64,000 nt of DNA, taken from positions 1 through 64,000 of the forward strand of contig JAUJYZ010000119.1 in NCBI GenBank assembly GCA_033675265.1, written 5' to 3'. Under the pieces are notes generated by a model, which saw nothing but the letters and a program-made list of their open reading frames with translations, made no database searches and had not been told where the DNA came from. Source of the stretch: Actinostola sp. cb2023 (lineage: Eukaryota > Cnidaria > Anthozoa > Actiniaria > Actinostolidae). Each line of letters opens with the position of its first letter. Position 1 is the first letter of the stretch. A program made the translations under genes and the position numbers. This document shows, piece after piece, positions 55,193-64,000 of this stretch.

Positions 55193-55334
55193 TGGGATAA
55201 CGTGTCTTGACATCTCAATCCCGAACACTGAGCAAATACTATGAACAAAGCAAGTCATATATTTAATAACTCAAGGCCGTGAATAAGCGTTCTAACTATA
55301 ATTAAATATACTAGTGATTATTATGCATCAGCTT

Positions 55335-55435
55335 TGTTGTTGCTGTAGTTGCATGCAGCTACTGTTGTTACTTCTATACAGCTTCTGCTGTTGTTGTTGT
55401 ACAGTTGTTGTTGTTGTTGCTGTTGTTGTTGCTGA
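55335..55435. repeat. (TTG/CTG)n tract
   Basis: Shorter, inverted relative of the tract at 53183. Confidence 0.85.
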
Positions 55436-55677
55436 ATTCAATGGTCTTCCATCTTTTCTCAATTCAAACTTTCGCCAATTTGCAGTCATTCCGCCGAATG
55501 GAGTCAAATTAACTGTGATAAGGTAAAGATTATTTGGCAAGACCTTTTAAAGTGGATTAAAACGAACGGCTCTGGGCTGAATGTAGAATTAGTTTAAATT
55601 TGACACGGTTTTCTTTGTTATTCATAGGGCTTTATCTCCGGTATTGACCGGTTGAACAATAGAATTGAATTGAATTG

Positions 55678-55757
55678 CTCATTATGAATTCACCGGGATG
55701 TATCCATATACAGCCCTGGGTTGTATATGAATACATCCCGGTGAATTCATAATGAGC
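55678..55757. repeat. Near-perfect 80-bp palindrome
   Basis: Arms of about 39 bases, GCTCATTATGAATTCACCGG and complement, with almost no loop. Could extrude as a cruciform; probably a short MITE. Confidence 0.9.
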
Positions 55758-55876
55758 ACTGAAATGCTATTCTTCATGCTATTCATATAGTATTCATGCT
55801 AAATAACACTCCAAAAAATACCAGAAAATGCCTCAGATTGCTTCGTGCGAAAACCTTATCAAATTTAAACTAAGTC

Positions 55877-55977
55877 AGATAAATACCTCGAACGTCGGCA
55901 ATAAGCCTATAAATCCCTCGGCCCTACGGCCCTCGGGATTTATATGGCTTATTGCCTCCGTTCTCGGTATTTATCTC
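55877..55977. repeat. About 100-bp palindrome
   Basis: GGCAATAAGCCTATAAATCC and its near complement around CGGCCCTACGGCC. Confidence 0.85.
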
Positions 55978-55984
55978 TTACTTA

Positions 55985-56350
55985 AGTATTTGCAATGTTA
56001 TTTTTGGCATCATAGATAAAGGTTCTCCTTCTAGGGATCTAGTAGATTATATTATTTTAGGCACCAAATATTTTATACACAAATGCAGACTTGACAAAAA
56101 CGTCCCCAATTTCAATAATATTATAAATGATATCTCATGGAAATATCGAGTTGAAAAATATGCCTTTTCTCTTAATTGTCAATTTGAAAAATTAGTTCAA
56201 GCAGTTTGAAATAGAAATATGCACTATATTATTGTTATGTTTGTATGATTGTAATTAGTTTGTCTCATAACAGATATGCTAGTAAGATATTGACTGTATA
56301 TATGTTATTTATTTATGTTGTTTGTTATCTATATCTCAGTGTACAATTAT
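55985..56350 (+). mobile_element. 5'-truncated L1/Tx1-like LINE fragment
   Basis: An open frame ending at 56209 encodes VDYIILGTKYFIHKCR ... VPNFNNII ... KYRVEKY. This is the pattern at the C-terminus of L1-like reverse transcriptase ORF2, where a K.FIHKC stretch precedes an NF...I motif. An AT-rich 3' region runs to about 56350. The RT catalytic domain is missing. Confidence 0.6.
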
Positions 56351-56662
56351 GAAATTAAAATTGCTTGCCAAACTTATCAGCTCTGTCATAATGATTCATT
56401 ACATTAAACGTCCACTTTATAACCAACGCACAGTAGAAAGTACGCAGTATCAAGGAGTAGAAAGCTAGCATAACGCATTGAACTTCGCACAACGATGAAC
56501 GAGTGAGACCTAGCAAAATCACCATGGTCGATGTGTCCAACATCGCAGCCAAGGCTGACATTCAATAGACTGCATAACTTACACGAGTAGTTTACTGTGC
56601 ACCCTTTAAATAATGAACAAGTTGCAAGATTAAGGACAGCAGACAATTTGAGCTCCACAACC

Positions 56663-57781
56663 ATGAACAAGTCAGCCGCATACGAATCTACTAACTCAAC
56701 TCGTGGCATCGAATTCAAAGAGTCTGAGATTTCACTAATTCTTAAAGTGATGGCCATCTTACTGGTCGGTGGGTTTGGAGTCTTGAACAACATCTTTGTC
56801 GTCGTACTCGCTGTGAAATACACTGTGTGGAAAAACCTACATTACTTGATCATCAACATGGCCGTGGCAGATTCGCTTGTTGTTCTGATAAAGCTATTTC
56901 TTGGGGTACTGAGGCTGTTTAGTTACAACATCTGGGACCACATACAAGGTGTTTGGGGAGATATCCTTTGCAAAACATTGCCATTTTTCAGTAACGTCTC
57001 TATCTACGAATCTTTGGGGACACTTTTGATAATTGCTATAGAACGATTCAGAATAACCAGGATGACGCTACAGAGATCACGACCATACACAGTTAAACAA
57101 CGTGTAGCAGTACTCGCTTGCTCCTGGTTGATTCCCATGACACTGGCAGTACACCATTTGTCTTTTCGTAGACTAGTAGAATCCACTTATCATCGTCACA
57201 GTAGATGGATATGTTGGTACAAGGACAGTTCGACCATGCATACACCTGCATTGTACTGGGTATTCATTCAAAACTCGTTGGTTCTCATTTCATTTTGTGT
57301 CATCTTCGTACTAAGTACCTTAACGTTACGAAGACTGTCAAAGCCACAAGCGATTGTTGCTAATCTTTCTGAAGCACAAAGACGAGGACGACGACAACGA
57401 TCTGCAAGCGCTATGAGAATGGTGCTGTGTTCCTTGCTGCTTTACTCCTGTTGTTATCTGCCACTTTTCATTGCCCTTCTTATTGATTTTAGTTCCAAAC
57501 TCGAAGCAAACTTTTCCGTTAGCAATATGGTGTACTTGCTAATCTATTTTCTCCTACTCGTCAACTCTTGCTTCAGTCCCTGTATCTACATTGTTTTCTT
57601 GTCTGACTTCCGACAAGCAGCAAAGAGATTATTGTGTGAAAGAACAACCAACCGACGCGCCAACAGAAGAACTTCAGTACAGCCACAATCAGTGCAAGCA
57701 ACAGACACATGCAATACTGGATCAGAAACTTATCCGGGAAGAAGAAACTCCAAAGAATCCAGCCAAACTACAGCGATGTAA
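56663..57781 (+). CDS. Class A GPCR copy 6, intact, opposite strand
   Basis: 372 residues from MNKSAAYES; an upstream in-frame Met at 56597 would add 22 residues and is not shared by most copies. The motif set matches copies 4 and 5: Cys in ILCKT, ERF, CCYLPLF, SPCIY, Arg-rich ICL3, basic tail ending QTTAM. TM1 has VLNNIF in place of GN, as in copies 1 and 2. ECL2 is longer (STYHRHSRWICWYKD). Its 3' flank at 57870-58200 is the inverted conserved module, so the whole unit was inverted. Confidence 0.92.
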   Translation: MNKSAAYESTNSTRGIEFKESEISLILKVMAILLVGGFGVLNNIFVVVLAVKYTVWKNLHYLIINMAVADSLVVLIKLFLGVLRLFSYNIWDHIQGVWGDILCKTLPFFSNVSIYESLGTLLIIAIERFRITRMTLQRSRPYTVKQRVAVLACSWLIPMTLAVHHLSFRRLVESTYHRHSRWICWYKDSSTMHTPALYWVFIQNSLVLISFCVIFVLSTLTLRRLSKPQAIVANLSEAQRRGRRQRSASAMRMVLCSLLLYSCCYLPLFIALLIDFSSKLEANFSVSNMVYLLIYFLLLVNSCFSPCIYIVFLSDFRQAAKRLLCERTTNRRANRRTSVQPQSVQATDTCNTGSETYPGRRNSKESSQTTAM

Positions 57782-57869
57782 ACGGACACAAGGAATGGTG
57801 ATGATTTGTCGTTTATAAACCGCATTTTCATCGAGGCGTCCAAGTGCGCTTGGTCAACTAACGATAACT

Positions 57870-58330
57870 GTGACAATTTGATCCTATATTTATATATTCA
57901 CTACATTCTAGTTTTTAGGTATTACTTTAGATTGAATCTCCCTTAGGATATACTGTTTGCTACTCTATAAATCCCAAGCAAACTAAAGTTGATGAATGTA
58001 TGCACAATCCTTGTGTGTGGTGACACTAGAAAGGAAATTGGCCAAAATGGGAAAAGAGAGAAAATCTTGGACCTCGATAGCCTCAAGAGTCGGTCGTGCT
58101 GTGACTCGCTTGGTCAGTAAACTCATTTCAACTGATCACGCTATTCATTTGAAATGTAATAATAGACGAAGTACCGCGTTATTAAAAATATATTAAAAAT
58201 TATAAACGGCTTTCAAATGCACGTCTAAGTGTTTACATTTTTAAAGGACATTTATTTGAATTTGGATCTAATTTTATTACTGCCTTGGTCGCTTGTATTG
58301 ACTTGTTGATAGTCAAAAACTGCACAGCGT
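57870..58330. repeat. Conserved GPCR 3' module, copy 4, inverted
   Basis: Reverse complement of 45600-46000 and related blocks. Confidence 0.7.
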
Positions 58331-58333
58331 ATT

Positions 58334-58755
58334 TCATATAAAAGATCGAGTGAAAAACTGGCTTTCAACGGAGCCCGTACAAATAATGCAATACTAGCTG
58401 ACTCTGTATTAATTCGAGAGACTAGAAACCGAGAGAAATGAGTGTTGAAAACCAAGGCGAGAGTCCATTGTAGAAAAAAAGAACTTTTAAGATGAATAAA
58501 GAAAGAAAGAAAAGAAAAGAATTGTAAAAAAGAAAGAAAATGAAAATGAAAAAGAAAAAGAAAAAATGTCACGACTCAGGATCGGCGAACTGACGACTTC
58601 ATGAGGGTTTATCGTGTAATTTCAAAACTCATGGGACAAAAATATGATTATCATAGAGTTAGGACATGTAACTGTGTGTAATAAGTATATATATGTCAAT
58701 GTAATTAGATTGTCTACAATTGAAATAAAAATTGAAAAAAAAAAAAAAAAAAAGC
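58334..58755 (+). mobile_element. Retroelement tail with poly(A)
   Basis: The conserved GPCR flank ends near 58333. It is followed by a purine-rich tract and a short open frame ending in a stop near 58680, then AATAAAAATTG and about 19 A residues at 58736-58754. It looks like the 3' end of a LINE or a retroposed transcript. Family not identified. Confidence 0.45.
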
Positions 58756-59280
58756 TGGAAAGAGCTCGTTGAAATTAGTAAAAATGTGAAGTTTGGAAAA
58801 GACCGCTTCACAAATTGCGAAGAAATTAATTAATATTCTTCCTCCTTCTAGTTCTCCTTTACTTATTTTATTCTTCTTTCTAGCTCCTCTTTGTTTTATT
58901 TATTAAATAGGTATATATGGAGCAGAGAAAAGACTTTAGCTCCAGCCGGAGATCTGTAGTAATTTGTTTTTCTTCAGTCAACTTTTTTCTTTCATTTTTT
59001 TTTTGCTCTCTTTGCTTAAAAATGACACATTTATAATTTGTTATCAAACTACATACTCTGACCCATGCCCCTCTCCTACTGACAGAAAATGTCGAACTGT
59101 CGCAACTCGCAACCGGCCTGTTCAACATTTCTGGGCCAAATTATTTAACCTATTCCTTCTCCGTCATTTATAGAATATGACATGAAAATATATCGTTCGA
59201 ATTCTCCGCCGTCTTGACTCAGAGAACGGGAATTCGGAACATTCCTACGGAAAATGGATCCACAACTGATAGCCTTCAGT
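58756..59280. other. Intergenic; start related to the repeat at 280-340
   Basis: GGAAAGAGC..GTT.AAATTAGTAAAA followed by GAAGTTTGG resembles the element near 280-320. No gene. Confidence 0.45.
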
Positions 59281-59284
59281 TGAT

Positions 59285-59354
59285 GCCGTTCTTTGTTTCG
59301 GGATCCCTGTGCTCCCTCGAGGGAGCACACAGGGATCCCGAAACAAAGAACGGC
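59285..59354. repeat. 70-bp near-perfect palindrome
   Basis: GCCGTTCTTTGTTTCGGGAT and its complement with a 2-base difference around CTCCCTCGAGGGAG. Confidence 0.9.
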
Positions 59355-59716
59355 TGCAAAGGAGGCTACTGATACTACTGATGTTGCAAATTGTCCTGTC
59401 GCCTGATAAATAATAATGTAAAAGACTACAACAAGTACATGGGGTCCTAGGCGTCTCCTTTACAGATTATCCTTATATGGCTTATATTATATTAGAAATT
59501 ATTTTTGACGTCATGGCGGCCATGTTGGTTCCCGATAACAAAGCATTCCTCATTAGCTTCTCCTGTTTGTTCAACCAACATGGGCGCTGCGTCTTTGTAC
59601 TTTAAATCTACAGGGATTGATTGCAAACCAGCATTTGTTATACATTTTATTTGCACATTTAATTAAGAGGTGACAAAGTTAAACAAATCATTTCGCCTTT
59701 ATAGAGTCCTGGCTTC

Positions 59717-61085
59717 AAATCCCTTATATATAACATGTATACATTTTGTCTGCGCATGCGTTAGAATTCAGATTTGAAAGTGATTTGCCGCCATTTTCTT
59801 TGCAAATTGCACTGCGGTGGGAGATTTAGTGAGCGATCTTCGTCTCTAGAATGATGTTCAAGAAAATATTTGAAAGGAAATCAGTAGTCTGCCTACTTTT
59901 GTTTTGCTGTAGATGATTTTTTCCGAATAAAGGTCGTAGATGATAAAATATCAAGGAACAAAATCCGCCAAAACAAGGAGTTATCCTAAAACCAGCTACA
60001 TTGTCCTTTGGGTTTATTCTCATCGAAGATGATTTCAAGAGATACTTCACAGTGAACGTTAGTACTGACACATTGAAGGTCACATTCTGTGAATTTGAGT
60101 TCTCTACATTCAAGTATTCTCAAAGTATTTTGCTCGATCGGTTCAGTTGGGTATTTATCATTTTTGCACGTGTTTTCCTAACATTCCTACCTAAAGTACA
60201 ATACTTATTAACTAGCCCCCCAGCCGAAAATAGCACAAATTGACTTCTTCTAAGCTTCTTCTTTGCATTCGAGAACTTATTTTAAGCTGAAAAATTGTCC
60301 CTCGATGTGAGATCGTATTATTTTGGTACTATGGTATCAGTACACTGTATTTGTTATGATTATGACTGATTTTCATCGCTGGTGTATACCATATTACAAA
60401 CACTCTTAGAAGCAGCTGTAAACCGTTTGATATAAGTTTGATTCACATTGAGTTTATATTCAGCATTGTGTTTGCGAATCGTTTATCTGAATTGGTGACG
60501 TGTCAAACTAAATTATAAGAAAACCTCTCTTAGTAGCTCACCCCCCAGCAATTTTCTTCCGTGATTTATTGCTTCACTCATGCTAGTTTCGTAAGGTATT
60601 GTTTGTTGGAGTTGAAAAATTGTCCCTCTTGCTTTGCGGTGGATTTGAAGTGTCCAAGTATCACTCATTCACCCGACTTCTCCGTAGGAATGTTGCCTTG
60701 TTTTGGCGGATTTTGTTCCCTTATACGGAAAAAATATCCACAGCACCACAAAAGTAGGCGGACCGATTGATTTCCTTTCAATGATTTTCTAAAACTTCAT
60801 TCTAGAGACATAGATCGCTCACTAAATCTTCCACAGCAGTGCACTTTGCAAAACAATAGCGATACTTCATGTTTACAAACATTAACATTGTGATGTAAAT
60901 GTGCCAACCATTTCCACAAAAGCTTTCAGTCACACGTTTTGTTTCAACAGCCAATCGATCTCTGGTTGGCACATCGTTGGCACATGAATGACAAAAGCTG
61001 AAGTATCGATTATGCAAATAGGTACTTTGAAATCTGAATCCTAACGCATGCGCAGACAAAATGTACACATGCTCTTATATATAGC
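59717..61085. mobile_element. About 1.37-kb foldback element
   Basis: The left arm 59717-59995 is inverted at 60690-60840 and 61015-61085 (GCGCATGCG with ACATTTTGTCT; TTTTGGCGGATTTTGTTCC; GATCGCTCACTAAATCTTCC). The right arm carries about 160 extra bases (60855-61012) that themselves begin and end with GATACTTCA/TGAAGTATC. No ORF of note. Confidence 0.75.
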
Positions 61086-61104
61086 ATCTCATATATGAGG
61101 CAGT

Positions 61105-61270
61105 CTAAGAGTTATTCCCGGAGGGGGTACTTGGGGGTAAAAAGGGTACGAATGACCGTCGGAAAACCTAAAAAATACCCTAAAAAATACCAAGCCGTAA
61201 AAGCTGCCTACCTTAAAAAATACTTCGTAGCCTGAGAAAAAAAAAACCTAAAAAATACCTACAAAAAAAT
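61105..61270. repeat. Repeat with AAAAAATACC units
   Basis: Starts TTCCCGGAGGGGGTACTT and contains four or more CTAAAAAATACC units. A dispersed MITE-like sequence. Confidence 0.5.
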
Positions 61271-61422
61271 AACTGACTACAGTAACTGTATCACTGTTTA
61301 TTGTTGGCTTGGCACTCGTGATTCGAGACTGACGTTTTTTAGCATTCTGTTTCAGTGAATTATTTCCCCATGGGCTGCACGCTCTCTAGATCCCCATTAC
61401 AAATCAATTAGTCAACTCGCAT

Positions 61423-61580
61423 CCATGCGCACATTGCGTTATATAGAAGCACTCGAGAAAATATAAAGAACTCTTAACAAACTAGAGTAGTCGCACTCGG
61501 CTACGCCTCATGCCACTCTTACGCTTGTTAAGAGTTCTTTATATTTTCTCGAGTGCGTCTATAACGCAATGGGCGCATGG
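61423..61580. repeat. 158-bp foldback
   Basis: Arms of about 56 bases (CTCGAGAAAATATAAAGAAC and complement) around a 45-base loop. Confidence 0.85.
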
Positions 61581-61735
61581 ACGCTCGACGTTCACTAATT
61601 GATAATTTTGCAATTCATTTTACATAGAAATAACCCCCCCTTATCGCAGATGTGTTATCATTTCTCGTTAGGCTTATATTACCTCAATAAATGACTAGAA
61701 GGTGCCATCAAAACTATATACTAAGATCTAAATAG

Positions 61736-61775
61736 CGGTTAAACTAGTGGAGACTGCGTCGATGTAATAAATTGA
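61736..61775 (-). repeat. Single dispersed unit of the 74-bp satellite
   Basis: GGTTAAACTAGTGGAGACTG, then CGTCGATGTAATAA, matches part of the satellite unit at 42362-43686 in inverse orientation. Confidence 0.7.
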
Positions 61776-61779
61776 GTTT

Positions 61780-62420
61780 CAGAGTCGATGCGCAAGTACC
61801 ATACATTGGCTTTCTAAGTTGGTGTTTGTTGCTCTCGCTACACCGCGTACTGTCCGTACTGATGAACCCCAAAAGAACGAAACAGCTGTCTACGGTTGCC
61901 GATCCTGGCTCTCTCTTGATCTATCATGTTGGTGTTGTGTTAAGCTTTTTATTTCTACGTAGTATCAGCCTTTCTTGAATTTCATGTTTGCCATATGTAT
62001 AGCTGATTAGATCTTTTACAGATCCTACGTATACCTACAGCATTTTCGTTCGCGGTTCCTTCTTTTCTAGTTTAATAAATTAAGGCCTGGCCCCTCTTAG
62101 CTAATTAACATAAAATCAGTATTTTTTTCAGTATTTGGAGGAATATTCCACCGTTCAAGCTAAAACTTGACCAGATGTTCCACTTCCAAGATTTCTTGAA
62201 ACTTTCGTATTCATGAAGCCTTAGGGTGTGTCACGTGACAAAGCACTTGGTCAAGAACTTCAGAAAAATTCAGTTGAAAATGGGCCGTATAGAAACTGTT
62301 TGCAGAATAATGAATAACATGTTATCAGATGACATCCATAGTGGTCTTTGAGATTCTGCCTGGAATGGTTGTCCCCCGTAGTCTGTTAAGGACATAATTT
62401 ACAAAACAGGTCACCTGACC
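61780..62420. other. Intergenic, nothing recognised
   Basis: No open frame or repeat that I can support. Confidence 0.45.
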
Positions 62421-62423
62421 AAA

Positions 62424-62580
62424 TCAAAAATTAACATTTATTTTATTTTCTCTTTACTCAGTAATAGTGTGGACATCCATTCCAGACGGTTTCAATCAAA
62501 TCAAACCAAATCAAAAATTAACATTTATTTTATTTTCTCTTTACTCAGTAATAGTGTGGACATCCATTCCAGACGGTTTC
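62424..62580. repeat. 84-bp tandem duplication
   Basis: AAATCAAAAATTAACATTTA ... GACATCCATTCCAGACGG occurs at 62424-62496 and again at 62508-62580. Confidence 0.85.
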
Positions 62581-62865
62581 TTGTTCATCTGCTTATTATT
62601 GATAATGATAACTCAAAAATGGCTGCTAATAAGAGTGCGGATAAAGCCGGCCCACGCATTTTGAAATTTGTGTTTTTCTGCCTTAAAGGTCACGTGACTA
62701 CTAGAAGTCGACGGTAAACAGCCTAAAATGTTTGAGAATAACAATACCAAGTGTACAGACAATGGAAAACCGCTTGCGATTTGTTAAGTAGAATGAAACT
62801 TTGACACCGTGTTGAAACGGCACTTAAATTTACTCCAATTCATACTAAACTGAATCTCTGTATTT

Positions 62866-63535
62866 ATATATAATCGGGCAATTTTGGTTCGATTCGGCGA
62901 AATATCAGGGCGAGTTAGGTCGAGCCATGGCGGTTCGTATTTTGGCGAGACGTATTCGAGCCAAAATACCCATGGCAAGACCTTATTTATTTATCATCCC
63001 ACTGTTTTCGCCAAAATGAAAGAATTTCACTAAAAACATCGAGGACGATCTTTTCAAAATACAAACTTATTAGCATATTGTCGGCACGCGTCCGTGAGTT
63101 TGAGAAGTGGCGGGAAAAGTTCAATCGTTCGCAGTTTTGTTCAAAACGTTTATTTATCTTTTGAATGAAACATATTTTCCCTTAAAATGACCAGAAGTAT
63201 TAATATAAAAATACAATGGTTTCTTATTTAGAACCACATTTTAACCAACTGTCCGTGATATATGATATCAGGACACTAGAGTGTCCTGATACCGTAGAAT
63301 ATCAGGACAGTAGAGTGTCTTGATACGGGAGAATTCTCGATTGTGATTGGTTGAAACAAATATTGGGGATGATAAATAAATAATCGGGCAATTTTGGTTC
63401 GATTCGGCGAAATATCAGGCGGACTCGTTAGGTCTTGATATTTTCGACTACGTCTCGCCAAAATACGAACCATGGCTCGACCTAACTCGCCCTGATATTT
63501 CGCCGAATCGAACCAAAATTGCCCGATTATATATA
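62866..63535. mobile_element. Foldback element with three terminal copies
   Basis: TATAATCGGGCAATTTTGGT occurs at 62873 (+), 63382 (+, with AATAATCGGG) and about 63530 (-). The arms include GGCGAAATATCAGG and GGTCGAGCCATGG. This suggests one element inserted next to or inside another copy. Palindromic TATCAGGACAC units lie at 63268-63325. Confidence 0.75.
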
Positions 63536-63597
63536 AATATTCCCCATAAAATGCTAAAAAACAGGTGGGCGTTTGAACAGCAAAGTGGCGTACTTAA

Positions 63598-63635
63598 CTT
63601 TACTGACGTTTCGAGCCTTAGCCCTTCGGAGTAAG
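63598..63635 (-). ncRNA. Degenerate hammerhead-like motif
   Basis: Minus strand: CTTACTCCGAAGGGCTAAGG, CTCGAAACGTC, AGTAAAG. The GAAACGTC side and stem I are kept, but CTGATGA has become CTCCGA. Similar sequences occur at Penelope-like termini. Confidence 0.4.
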
Positions 63636-63949
63636 AGGTGTAGAGGTATTAGAATATGAATAAAGATAAAGGCAGCTGCGGACAGTTGATATTTAAATTT
63701 TCGAGTATTGCTTAGTATGACACCATTCTCTCTCTCTTTCTCTCACTGTATCACGATTCGGATAAATTAGATACTTGTTTTATTTTGTGAAGAAGGCGAT
63801 ACTGCAAAGTACGTTATCACAGCGTTGAGAAAAAACATATTCGTCGCGCATTGCATTGTCACATGCAACCAGCGTGCAACTTAGTTGACAACACTTTGTG
63901 ATATGGCATCTTAAATTTGTGTAGAATATATTATCGCCTAGAGTATTTT

Positions 63950-64000
63950 AAAAGTGGCTTTCATTAGACGGCTGCATAACGTACATGACTAGTTTACTGT
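63950..64000 (+). promoter_or_regulatory. GPCR-type 5' flank at the window edge
   Basis: GGCTTTCATTAGAC and CATGACTAGTTTACTGT match, in reverse, the region just upstream of GPCR copies 1 and 4 (about 36335-36370, 47760-47800). In those copies the start codon follows within about 60-90 bases. Confidence 0.65.

Noticed and set aside
57996..58196. Small ORF with YAQSLCVVTLERKLAK, also near 40260-40463
   Set aside because: Although similar in two GPCR flanks, the other two copies of the module (45690, 50640) carry frame-breaking indels, so a non-coding module is more likely.

Overview
The window looks like metazoan nuclear DNA, most likely from an anthozoan cnidarian (a coral or sea anemone). 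The basis is AT-rich sequence, a tandem family of intronless class A GPCRs, a TPR-CHAT protein of the type expanded in anthozoans, Penelope-like retroelement tails with hammerhead-like motifs, Metaviridae (Gypsy) LTR elements and abundant foldback MITEs. The organism call is inference; the species cannot be named from what I can see. No rRNA, tRNA, CRISPR or operon-like structure was recognised.

Layout. 1-6.5 kb: mostly repeat debris. It holds a duplicated 3' end of the TPR-CHAT gene (about 2378-2850), a 174-bp insertion with an 8-bp target-site duplication (TSD), and a 250-bp truncated Penelope tail with a 13-bp TSD. 6.57-16.95 kb and 17.27-28.79 kb: two three-layer nests of mobile DNA. Each outer layer is a TIR element (termini CAGGAG...CTCCTG, 7-bp TSDs CCATAGG and ACTTTAT). 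Inside each lies a long foldback element (about 1.36 kb and 2.0 kb; the second has TTAA target sites). In the left arm of each foldback sits a minus-strand Gypsy element with LTRs that look identical by eye. The intact right arm of each foldback shows the empty target site, so the insertions can be proved from the window alone. The first Gypsy has gag, protease-RT-RNase H and integrase. The second has gag, a protease remnant and a broken env-like region, but no RT, RNase H or integrase.

28.9-32.5 kb: a single-exon TPR-CHAT gene (1012 codons) with the His/Cys pair of the caspase-like fold. Its last ~32 codons are put out of frame by a small indel. 32.6-58.3 kb: six copies of a class A GPCR gene. 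Three are intact (46.6-47.7, 51.5-52.6 on minus, 56.7-57.8 on plus). One is split by a 2.4-kb TIR element and would otherwise be exactly 369 codons. One has a frameshift and lost its C-terminus, and one is heavily degraded. The intergenic DNA is also duplicated, so paralogous units provide empty sites that date later insertions. A 74-bp satellite (42.36-43.69 kb) and several trinucleotide arrays interrupt the cluster. The last ~50 bases match the 5' flank of these GPCR genes, so a seventh copy on the plus strand probably starts just beyond the window. 58.3-64 kb: foldback elements, retroelement tails and no convincing host gene.

How the parts relate: host genes here are few (TPR-CHAT and GPCRs, both from families that multiply by duplication). 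The rest records waves of mobile elements that broke several of those copies. Identity statements are by eye, not computed.
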